DNA of 64,000 bases, taken from positions 46,674,692 to 46,738,691 of the forward strand of contig CM063510.1 of assembly GCA_032207245.1 (NCBI GenBank), written 5' to 3'. The position numbers and the translations under genes were made by a program. The stretch's first letter is position 1. Every line of letters starts with the position of its first letter. This DNA comes from Pardosa pseudoannulata (taxonomy: Eukaryota > Arthropoda > Arachnida > Araneae > Lycosidae). Below the pieces are notes generated by a model. That model did not search any database. It had not been told where the DNA came from and was given only the letters and a program-made list of their open reading frames with translations. This document shows, in pieces, positions 54,345 through 64,000 of this stretch.

Positions 54345-55085
54345 AAGATGATTAACCATTCTTGTCCATTCTTGAATGGGTTATGAATAGTTCACTCTTG
54401 ATGGCTATATGGACGTTAAAAATTTGAGTTGTAATCGCATAACTCAAACGGTTAGCCGTAGAAGGTCAAAAATTTGTATATAGCAATCTCATAACTTCTA
54501 GTTGTGCGCCTCTCCTTTTGATTGCAATCAACATTCTGTATAGCGAAAAATTTCAATATAACACGTTATTAACGCTGTGGGGCGTAACTCAAAACTAGCC
54601 GTAAGTTTTGTATTTCAGACTTCTATAATATCTATTAGTTTATTTTTGATTCCTGTCTGTTTCCTATATTTACGAAGAACTTGAATATAACGGTCAATAA
54701 CACTAGTGATCTACAACACTGTAACTCAGGTAAAGATGTATTTATAGGCAATTGTAACAATACTTTTTAAACATTTGAAACAATGCTTTTAAATTCCATT
54801 TTTAGCAGACAGGTTTGGTTTGGTTTGGAGCGCTACGGTCTACTGTTTTGCACACGAGGCCTAATGAGACCGAGACCTACAGTTTAAAGCCGATTCCGAA
54901 CGGCTACAAACATTCATGCCATCAGCGGGATTCGAACCCACGAACTCCGGTTCCGAAGAGCAACGCTCTACCATTCGGCCATCGTTCGGCTTTTTAGCAG
55001 ACAGAAATAAAAGAATCTATTTGTGGAGAGAAGTTTTAAATTTTTACTGTTTATTACTGCCTTTTACGAAGTTATAGAAGTATTA
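54345..55085 (+). repeat. Dispersed repeat family E, copy 1, split by a SINE
   Basis: Shares ordered blocks with 60430-60990: CGTAGAAGGTC, CCATTCTTGAATGGGTTATG, TTTTGATTGCAAT, ACGTTATTAA and CATAACT. An internal ~125-bp unit appears twice within it. A SINE (54813-54990) is inserted. Confidence 0.6.
54813..54990 (-). mobile_element. Full-length SINE with perfect 14-bp target duplication
   Basis: 178 bp on the - strand, head GCCGAACGATGGCCGAATGG, tail CCAAACCAAACCAAACC. TTTTTAGCAGACAG flanks both sides (54799-54812 and 54991-55004). It is inserted into repeat family E. Confidence 0.96.
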
Positions 55086-55146
55086 TTATAACTAAATATT
55101 TCGACTTCGAACGGAAATATCACTAACAGAATGTCTCAATCTAACG

Positions 55147-55330
55147 CCCGAACGATGACTAAGAGGATAAGGCGATTCTCTTCGGTACCGGAGTTCTTGA
55201 GTTCGAATCCAGCCCATGACATGGATGTTCGTAGCTGTTCGGAATCGATTTTAAACAGAGGTCCTGATCTCAATAGTCCACTTGTTGCAAAACAGTAGAC
55301 CATAGCGCTTCAAGTAAAGTCAAACAAAAC
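55147..55330 (+). mobile_element. tRNA-derived SINE, diverged
   Basis: CGAACGATGACTAAGAGGAT, TCTTCGGTACCGGAG, GAGTTCGAATCC and the tail CATAGCGCTTCAAG. The CCAAACC tail is eroded to AAGTCAAAC. Confidence 0.8.
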
Positions 55331-55335
55331 CTCAA

Positions 55336-56259
55336 TCCCCTATATAATAATAGCCTAAATTATCTGTCCGTCTGTCCTCAAATTTATGAAGCGGTTGGAC
55401 TTGGAATGGATACAGGCATCCATATTGATTTCTTGATGAGTTAGGATTAGAAAAATTCAAAGTTTATCTTATCCTAAACTATCGATCCGATTCTAAAATA
55501 AATTGGTATAAATATGCTTCACATCACAGCGGAAAATACTGTCGTCTTTAAAACTTTCGAAATCCACCCCTTCCCTCCTTTTCGAGCATTTAATGCCATT
55601 ATTTTCAGCCCTATTTTCCCTGGTTAAGAGCAGGGGATTAAATTTATCCATTTATCACATAATAAATAGGTAAAAATAACATTGTTTCCAGCATTATGAC
55701 GTCATTCCTTTAACCATCTCATTGAATAATTTCTTATTTTAAATTATTTAAATATCGTCATCAGTATTTTCATATTTTTATCACTGAATTTAGATATCAC
55801 GTAAATAATTTTCCTTTATATTTGTATTAAATAATATATTAGGTACATATGTGTTAATTTTAAATTTAAGCATCGATTATTTTTGCTGCAATGAAAATTT
55901 TATCACCGGTATTAACAACAAATACGTTTAATAAAAGTCTAGGAGCCTATTTCATGGACTAATAAATATCTAGAGTTTAGGCTATATACTTTTGAAAATT
56001 AAGAAATTTGTCCGTTTGTGTGTTTGTTTTTCATGCATATCCACACGGTTTGACTAAATGAATTCAACGTGATTCTAAACTACATTCATAGTATCAGGAG
56101 ACTTTAGAGGAATATGAATGTAAATAAATTATTGAGTGTGTACCAGATAATGATCAGCCAAAAATCAAATCATTTTTTTTATTTGCCTCATAAGGTATTT
56201 TACAATTCTGAAAAATTAAAAATTTTACTGATCCCGTCATATGACGGGATATATGCTAG
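55336..56259 (+). mobile_element. Non-autonomous Helitron (924 bp), complete
   Basis: The 5' end TCCCCTATATAATAATAG follows an A. The 3' end has the 20-base perfect palindrome at 56231-56250 (core CCCGTCATATGACGGG), five bases, then CTAG followed by T. This A|T insertion with TC…CTRR ends and a subterminal hairpin defines Helitrons. No Rep or helicase sequence inside. Confidence 0.9.
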
Positions 56260-58060
56260 TCTAAAGAATATTAACACATTCTATGCGAGACACGTACTAG
56301 TACGCTTTATGAAGATTGATACTTGAGAGCGGGTTACATACTAGTACAACAAGGGTTTGTGTAACAACATGGTTTGTTTGTGGGTACAAAAATAACGGTA
56401 TATACAGGAAAACGAATCCGAATGTTCTTGTCTACTACATAGATTCTGAAAAAATTTAGACAAATAAAAACTAGTTTTTACTTCAGTCGACCACAGAACG
56501 GGAAAAAATTAAAACTATATACAACTGTTTCTATTTAGTTTTTGATATTTACGATACTATTATAAATTTATCCACTAAAAAATATATTTTTTGTTTACAA
56601 AAATCTCATGGTTGTTATTTATATATTTCTCTTTATATACATTTGTTTATATATCTCAATATAAAATACGAAAATTTGGTTAAAAAATGAAATAATTTTC
56701 GATCTATTGAGATTTAGCCTAATAACTAAATTTACGCGCAAAACGCCCGCTCCCGGTACAATTCCGCTGCTAAATGTACCCGCAAACAATGTGTTAATAC
56801 TGTGGGTCTCTGCCAGATGGAAATACTTCGCAGAAACAACATTACTTTGAGAAACGAAGCTTCTTTTAAATCTTTAAGATAATATGTAAATGATAATTAT
56901 GATGACGCATTGTACAAATAAGGGGAAAATGATATATAATATTATTAGCGTACAAAGAAGTCACGTGGTGTCGAAATTGTAATTTTTTATATTTGCTTGC
57001 GGCGGTGTGTTTAAATATTTTTAAAACATCTTCAGCGTCAAAATGCTAAGAGCATAGCCCCGTCACTGTAAACACCACAATCTCGAATTTTTTATATCAG
57101 TTTATTTTCCTTGGCTAGAAACATAAATTGGCGAGAAAAATACATAAAGCCTGTTTTCATGCCAATGCGCTAATCCGGTAATTTTCAATATTTCAGTATC
57201 TTTTTGTCATGAGTGTGTAAAACTTGATTTACTTATAATTCAAGTGTAGGACATTTGGTTGTAGAAGAAACAGAAACAAAGTTTAGTGTCCAGTGCTGGA
57301 GATTTTGCGTCAATGTTTTTCGAAGAACCTACAAAATCAAGTCGAGTCACGTGACTTTCAGTTAGTAATACTTTTTGGCAGGAATTTCGTGTCTATTTTT
57401 AAATAACCGCTGTAAAATTAACAGCCGTGTACAAGCGCGAGGTGTAAAATCAGTTTTATGACCTACTGCGCGTAATAAAGTTAACTTTAGAGTAGATACA
57501 ACCCAGGGGTACTGCGGCCCACGTTGAGGAAATGAATAATAAACAAAATATGTGATTATAGTAAAATTAATTCAATTGTTTTTGTTGTAATTATTATAAC
57601 TATTTATACACATTAATGAATTTTCAAAAGTTTTATTGTTAAATTATCAATGCTAAAAAATTTATAATATTACATGTACTATTTTTAATTTAAATTATCG
57701 AGCACAAATAATTAATCATCACCATTCAAAGAAATGGGTATAGAAATATATTGAAACACATTTGAAATTATTATTAAATATATGGGTCTTTGGGATTTTC
57801 AGACAGTTCGCAGAGCGCTAATGGAATCTTATATAGATTTAAATTAAGTAGCTGAGTTAAAGCCGAAATTTTAAGTCGATACAAGACTGATAAACCACAG
57901 GGGAAGGACGCCGAAATGCTCTGAAATTTTTCGCGGGGTATCACTTTGCCTATGTATAAATTTTCATCCGAAATAGCATAGAAAACTAACTCAGAATTAG
58001 CATCGCTTTTTATAAATAGAGAGGGATGTAATATTGAAATAAAAATTAGAGGAGGTATTT
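56260..58060. other. No gene seen
   Basis: AT-rich. CAGGGGTACTGCGGCCCACG at 57504 resembles a hAT terminus but has no partner. 57300-57480 has scattered CpGs. Confidence 0.4.
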
Positions 58061-58062
58061 AT

Positions 58063-58116
58063 TATTAGCCCTCCTGTTGCAAAAAGTAGACCGTAGCGTT
58101 CCAAAACCAAACCATT
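58063..58116 (+). mobile_element. SINE 3' fragment
   Basis: ATTAGCCCTCCTGTTGCAAAA, AGTAGACCGTAGCGTTCC, then AAAACCAAACC. Confidence 0.7.
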
Positions 58117-58669
58117 TCTTAGATATTTGAAATTTGATGAAAAGAAATTTAAAATCTTTAAAAGGCTTTACTTAATTATTTATACATTTTCAAATAGGAA
58201 TACAATTTTATTGCCTTTAATATTAATGTTAAATTAAAAAATGTATAAAGTTTCTGAAATTAATTTTAATTTTTAAAGTAATATCATTATTGTATTTTTA
58301 AAGTATTATCATTTAAAAATAGTGTACTTTTTTCAAATTAGTCACCAATTTAATTGAAAAATATGACTGTGAATTGATACACATAAGAAAGTATGCATCT
58401 CTGAAGAAAATATTTATACTACCTTGAAAATACATAACCTTCTCCTCCCCCGAGTTATTTATTAGATATTTATATGTTTTACGATATCTACATGCTTTAT
58501 CAAACATTTATTGTACTTGAACTCTGTCATAATACTCAAAAAGGAGCAGTTTTAAAAGTTAAATAGCACTGGTTAATCAACAGTCCTTTTAAAGGTATAC
58601 ATGTATTTTATAAACTTTAATTGTTCTAAATTAGTAATATTTAAATAAAAGCAAGCATTTAATTACCCA

Positions 58670-58840
58670 AAAATTGTCTTCCCAAACCCATAGAGATAAT
58701 TTATATGATAATTTGGGGTTTAATTTCTCATCCCTTTTCATCGCAGTTGTCCAGATTTTACGTGTATGTGGGTCTTTCGGAAAGCTGAAAAATATCTTCT
58801 CATTGCAATTTGTTGTTGTATTTTTACAGACAAATACAAT
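58670..58840 (-). pseudogene. THAP-domain fragment
   Basis: The - strand encodes VCKNTTTNCNEKIFFSFPKD then PHTRKIWTTAMKRDEKLNPK, matching the THAP zinc-finger pattern (Cys, then FPKDP, then a tryptophan helix). The expected CSxHF zinc ligands are replaced by LSLWVW, so the finger is incomplete. Probably from a P-type transposon or a decayed THAP gene. Confidence 0.5.
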
Positions 58841-59563
58841 ATTTATAATACAATATGCACAATACAATATTTATAATATAATTTTTTAATGCCAGACATA
58901 ATAAAAAAAATTCTATTATATGCGATACTTTACACTGAAACAAATTTAAAAGTCGCCTTTTAACATGTAAATAGCACAGGTGCTCGGTGTCAACGTGAAC
59001 GATGACGTCGCAGACTCGGCGGAGGCAAAGTATCGTTTTTGAGAGACGTTAAAGAGTCCGCTATAAAACCCATTAGAAGTCACTAATTAGGCCCCCAAAT
59101 GAAAGAAAAATAGGTACTGTCCTGCTTACCTTTTTGTATTCTTTTTGTCGTCTAAAATTAAAATTAAAAAACGTGAAAATTCCTCATTATAGAATAAGTT
59201 CTTTTTCAGTCTTCATATTTTTACCTTTGAATTACTGTTGCCTTTAAATATTGTAATGGACGTTTGAATATAACCTCTCGTTTAATAATAACACTGTTAA
59301 GTATCGTCACAAACAAGTCCAACTTTTTTATAATCTGAATGATGATTAAAAGGGAACTATTTGGTATCTCTTTAATTTTTCAAGTAAATAGATAAAGCCA
59401 TACATTTTAATAATCGGGTAGACTTGTTTAAAATGTTATTTAAAACATTTTGAAAGAAACTCGAAACAGAAACAAAGGAAAAATAAAATTTTACTTAGGT
59501 AAATATACTTGAAGAACTTCTAATGATTTAATAATACCCCAAAACAATATATGTGTGTTTTCA

Positions 59564-59930
59564 GTCTCTCTCTCTCTCTCTCTCTAAATATCTACACACA
59601 CACATATAGAAAGAAATGGAGAGAAGAGAGGTGGTATGAAGATGAAAAGAGAGTAAGAAATAAAGAGATAGAGATAAACTAGATAGAGCTAGGGAGGAGC
59701 GAGTGAAAGATAGATATACAGAGAGCTAGAGACAGAGGATGGAAAAGGAAGTGGGGTTTAAAGAAGAGAGATAAAAGGAGTGAGAGAGAAAGGGAATGAG
59801 GGATATAGAGATAGGGAGAGAGTGGAAGAGAAAAGGAGGGAGATAGAAATAGAAAGGGTGGAAGTGATAGAGAGATAGAATGAGAGTGAGAATGAGAGAG
59901 ATAAAAAGTGAAAGAGAGTGAGATTTATTT
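59564..59930. repeat. (TC)n tract and ~320-bp purine-rich block
   Basis: TCTCTCTC (59564-59585) then from about 59608 to 59925 almost only A and G on the + strand, with GAGAGAG repeats and scattered T. Strong strand asymmetry. Confidence 0.9.
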
Positions 59931-60429
59931 TGTTAAATGGTATTTAAAATTGAAATTGATCTTCTATTAATTCTTGCTTACTGAATACAAGCGGAACTGA
60001 AGCTCGTGTTACTAAAATGAATGCGACTGGTGATAACACGACAAAGAGGTTCTCTTCGAGTGAAAATGTTTATTTGTATATGTATTCATAAATGGGAAGT
60101 TTTTTGATTCATTACCATCATAAAAGTCGTGTGGTAGAGGGGTTAGTTTTTAACAGGACAGTCATTTCTCTAATTTTGCAGCCTGCAAAGGGGTTTCAGA
60201 GCAATGACTTAGGACCCTCCTATTCCTAAATGCTAAAGGGCCGTGAAATGAAGTAACCCTAGTATTGTGTTTTACTGAGTAAAGGATGAACAAAGTAGAG
60301 GAATTATTGTAATGACGAAAATTTTCAGAGCTTATATTTCAAAGAAAATATTTGTTTTGACTATAACTGACTGGATTTTGATCCTTTTAAGTTTTACGTC
60401 TGCATGTGTGTACCAGGTAACTTTAATTC

Positions 60430-60990
60430 TGAAAATTTAAACATCCGTTTCGACCATTCATGAACTGGTTATGACTAGTTTATCTTGACTTCTGCAAATA
60501 TGTATATGTGTTTGTACGCATAGGTAAAAAATACTTTAGGCGTAGAAGGTCGGTATTTGTATTTAGGACTGTTATAATGTCTAAATGTGCACCTACCATT
60601 TTGATTGCAATTTGAACTCTATATAATGAATAATTTCGATATCACGTTATTAATGTTGTTAACCATAACTCAAAAATGATTAGTCGTAAAATATGGAAAT
60701 TTTTTTATTTAGAATTGTCATAACATTTAGAAGTGTAGCTTCTTTTTTTATGATTTTTCACTCTCTATGTAATGAAATTTTTTTTCGATGTAACGGCCAT
60801 TTATGTTACTGATCTGAAGAAAAGCAATTGAAAGATATCAATGTATTCATACGATATTCTATCAATTTTTATTTAAATACTGGAAACAATACATTCAAAA
60901 ACCGCTTTTGAAAAAACAAAAATAAAAATCTATTATTTGCAGAGAAAAATTTTGTGGTTTTACTGTTTTATACTTTCTAGTACGAAGTAA
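60430..60990 (+). repeat. Dispersed repeat family E, copy 2 (no SINE)
   Basis: Direct relative of 54345-55085. At the position of the SINE in copy 1 it reads straight through (AATACATTCAAAAACCGC), giving an uninterrupted relative for comparison. Confidence 0.6.
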
Positions 60991-62036
60991 AGTAAGTATC
61001 GTAATCACAAATTTTGGTTTAGAACGAAATATCTGTTTTAAAAAAAATTATTACAACAAGCATTATCGCTTCAGGCTTTACCAGATGGCATTACTTAATC
61101 TCCACTAATACAATAGGGATACTATAAAATGAATGAAATCTACTCTGAATGCGAAGAGAATATATAAAGTTACTTGATGCATCCTACAAAATAAATAAAA
61201 AAGAGATATATAACAGACGAACAATAAAGTCATGGGGTGTCCATGTGACATTTTTGTATTTCTCAATTTCATGGACAATGTCCAACCGGGTGTGCCTCTT
61301 CCCTCCGTTGTAAACTCCGTTTCATGGAGCCGTGAGAATCCCGTTTCCGTTGGCTCAAAAATTAAACTTAGCAATAAAGTTGAAAGAAATGGGGGATAGA
61401 CGGAGGAAAACAGATTTCTTAAGCAAAATTTCTCAAACCGAAAATTTATTTTATATGACGCGATCGTTTTTGCTTTATGTTGTTGCAGTGGTTTAGTAAA
61501 AAAACTTTGCTGGTTAGTTATTGAAGATTTTAAAGAAATAATTTTTTTTCTTCTAATTTCATTGGATAGTCACTATCAAAATTGGTATGAACGGTCTTAA
61601 AATGTCGTTCAATATTACTTTTCTTGGGAAGCGCAACACTATTATTACATAACAAACAAATACACTTCCCTTTGTAATCAACGAAACAATATAGATGTTT
61701 TATATATGATTATTACATTATAGATGAACAATATAGATTCATTGTTAAAATAATATGTTCTTTTTCTTTTACATTTATCCATGAAGGGTTTTGAAAGAAA
61801 ATAATTATTTCGGATTACTTGGTAGTTTTAAATGCACGGTCTACGCGTGGTCTATTCGAAATACGATCACACACTAACAAAAAATACGTGCGTGTTATTA
61901 GATAAGCTCAAGGTTAGCAAACTGCTAATCTATACAATCCTAAACTCAACTGACTACTTGCTGTATATCGCCGTTTGACAAGAGTAAGTAAATCGCTCTG
62001 GTTATCATACATTTACATTAGTCCAGCGAGGGCGCA

Positions 62037-62092
62037 TTAAAAATCGATCGGGGGCGCCATGGCGCCCGCGGGCGCCGCGTTGCCTACCCCTG
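62037..62092 (-). mobile_element. hAT-like terminus with GC-rich palindrome
   Basis: On the - strand it starts CAGGGGTAGGCAACGCGGCG, a typical hAT end. It includes the perfect palindrome GGGCGCCATGGCGCCC (62052-62067). The other terminus was not found. Confidence 0.5.
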
Positions 62093-62895
62093 ATGTCTAG
62101 AAGATCAGAATAAAAAACGCTCATAGCTAACTCCTTCTTGGAATAATAGCGTGAAAATAAATTGGAAGCCTTTCTCCTCTAACGTGCTTAAACTACACTT
62201 TTGAGAGGGTTTATCGTCGTCGAATCTACTTATTTAAAGTGATTGCATGAGTCTCTATTTCCGTTCAAGTAGCTGTTTAACGGGATCTGGTGACGCCGGT
62301 TTATTAAGAGGAGTGTCAAATTTCTTGTTAAAGTAATTAAATTAATTTGATATGCATAGTATAAGAGAAGGGGTCAATGATGATTTAATGCGGATACCAT
62401 TCGTACATAATTATGATAAATCAAAAGTGCGACGACTAGATAAAATAAATTTAGCATGCGGTTTTGATGAACCCGAAAACTGAAGACTTCAATGCAGTTT
62501 TGAACGCAATCAGTTGACTGGGCTTTGCTCACACGTATATTTGGTTTTGTGAGAGACTATATCGCTCGAATAGTCCATTTTGTTGATTCGCGGTGGCTGT
62601 TATTGTGGTTTTCATAAACCCATGTATTTCGATGGATGAATGGCAAGAACTATCAACATGCAGTTTTACACTAACAATGGGATAAAGGCTCACCTGAATT
62701 AAGAAAAGTGTAAAGAAAGTGCCACGAGATCCAGAATAGGTGCTAATAATGTCGCCAAGTGACCTAATTAGGCAATGTTCCACTAATTTTATTTTTTTAG
62801 TTTACTTAAAAATTTTTTTTAAATGGCATATTCAATTGAAGATTTTTATATGCAGAGTATTGAAAAGGTGCGGAGGATTTGGCTACGCTGAGGAG

Positions 62896-62897
<2 letters not shown>

Positions 62898-62956
<59 letters not shown>
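62898..62956. repeat. (TA)n microsatellite
   Basis: About 29 TA units; left boundary of repeat family D copy 2. Confidence 0.97.
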
Positions 62957-62957
<1 letters not shown>

Positions 62958-63431
62958 TCAGGTTGCTGGGTAAGGAGAAATCTAAGTGCTATTAATTAAT
63001 AAAGATGATGCAGTCTGGCCATTCCATAACAGTGAAGCAGCACAAGTCTTACGTGGAACTTAAACTATTATTTCAGAACTACGAAAATGTTTCTCAGTCA
63101 AAGGAAGAGAACGGAATGATCATGAAAACATTTTGCTTTTACAGAATTGAGCAGCACAGCGAAACGCGGAGACGAATTCCTTCGAAGAGAAAGTAGCTTA
63201 GTCAGAGCTCTCAACAGCAAAAAGGAACTTAGATCATTGAGAAGAGAGAGCCATTTGCCTGGGCAGCTGGGAAATAAGGTGAATGGACAGAAAGTTTGCA
63301 TTTATTTCAGATATGAGAAACTATTAAAAGAATTTTAAGTCGCGGACACTCCTTTAGATGAGATATTTTGTGGCTGGAAAAATAGATTAAATGGAATAAG
63401 AGTGAGAAAGGAGAATTTTTAAGAGATATTT

Positions 63432-63495
<64 letters not shown>
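62957..63495 (+). repeat. Dispersed repeat family D, copy 2, bounded by (TA)n on both sides
   Basis: Aligns with 33260-33720 (GAAAGTAGCTTAGTCAG, AAGGAACTTAGATCATTG, GAATGGACAGAAAG, ATTTTGTGGCTGGAAAAAT) and ends in a TA array at 63436-63493. Short open frames are present but no protein family is recognised. Confidence 0.65.
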
Positions 63496-63497
<2 letters not shown>

Positions 63498-63834
63498 AGG
63501 TCTAGAAAGGGAGATTTGGGAAAAATTAACCGAGTTGTGAAAAATTTTAAAAGGGAACTCTTTCGTAATAACAAAATAAATGAAAAAAACCACGCTCGCG
63601 TAAGCTTTTAGGATCATCCGGTCAAGCGGAAAGATATTGGAAGAATTTGATGATTAAGCGAAGCGATAACTGTCAGTTGGCGCATAGGTGTAGAGCTGTC
63701 AACACACTCCACGCGTGGCTTCTCCCCGAATAAATGGAAATGACGTAAGTGACGCCTAAAACGGAAATTCTATATTAAATAACGAAGTTTTTAAACAAGA
63801 ACGACTGATCCTTCCATTCGCCTTACCACTGGAT

Positions 63835-63837
<3 letters not shown>

Positions 63838-63924
<87 letters not shown>
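63838..63924. repeat. (TA)n microsatellite
   Basis: About 42 TA units near the right edge. Confidence 0.97.
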
Positions 63925-63926
<2 letters not shown>

Positions 63927-64000
63927 AAAAACTGATATATGGGAAGAAGATGGTTTATACTATAGTATTAACACAATAACAAGTCACATGTTTACTCTTC

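Noticed and set aside
61105..61374. - strand 89-codon frame (…TEGRGTPGWTLSMKL…)
   Set aside because: Looks protein-like in its first half but no family or splice context was recognised.
57504..62092. A 4.6-kb hAT element between two CAGGGGTA-type ends
   Set aside because: Flanking 8-mers do not match and no transposase lies between.
62529..62783. - strand frame with a GTGAGC donor at 62696
   Set aside because: Tested as an upstream kinase exon; no HRD, DFG or other kinase motif is present.

Overview
This is a eukaryotic, AT-rich, intron-containing and repeat-dense window, most likely from an arthropod and probably a chelicerate. That assignment is inference. It rests on the metazoan class III alcohol dehydrogenase with its conserved short first exon, a mariner-type transposase with a DUF4817-like N-terminus, Tc1, hAT, piggyBac and Helitron remnants, and a CpG pattern typical of invertebrate gene-body methylation. 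There are no bacterial operons, CRISPR arrays, rRNA genes or free-standing tRNA genes.

Two host genes can be supported. (1) A complete ADH5/Fdh gene (S-(hydroxymethyl)glutathione dehydrogenase, 377 aa) lies on the + strand at 18201-34156. It has ten coding exons, all joined by GT-AG introns in consistent phase, and all catalytic and structural zinc ligands are present. (2) Four consecutive internal exons of an AGC-type Ser/Thr protein kinase lie on the - strand (52148->37197). They encode subdomains VIII to XI; the 5' exons and the C-terminal end were not found. The kinase introns (about 8.1, 5.5 and 1.0 kb) are packed with transposons. The two genes are convergent (3' ends facing).

The rest is a mosaic of mobile elements. 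1-18 kb: tRNA-derived SINEs, a possible composite SINE insertion, LTR-like repeats, a terminal-inverted-repeat element with repeated subterminal motifs, a Tc1 deletion derivative with perfect 28-bp ends, hAT elements with 8-bp target duplications, GGTT-tailed repeats and a decayed Tc1 transposase. 18-34 kb: ADH5, whose introns hold only old, CpG-free SINEs plus scattered MITEs. 34-43 kb: kinase 3' exons, a decayed DUF4817-type mariner transposase and a CpG-rich promoter-like spot near 41.0 kb. 43-53 kb: kinase exons, piggyBac-like MITEs, a Helitron helicase remnant whose 3' end abuts a ~280-bp TA array, and a three-level nest hAT > piggyBac-like > SINE. 53-64 kb: a non-autonomous Helitron with textbook termini, SINEs, a THAP-domain fragment, a purine-rich block and more TA arrays.

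The most striking large-scale signal is compositional. CpG is nearly absent from about 18.8 to 34.4 kb, exactly over ADH5, and common elsewhere. SINEs inside that interval have lost their CpGs, while members of the same family a few kb away keep them. No new protein system was recognised. The novelty here is in repeat biology, nested insertions and an apparent methylation footprint.
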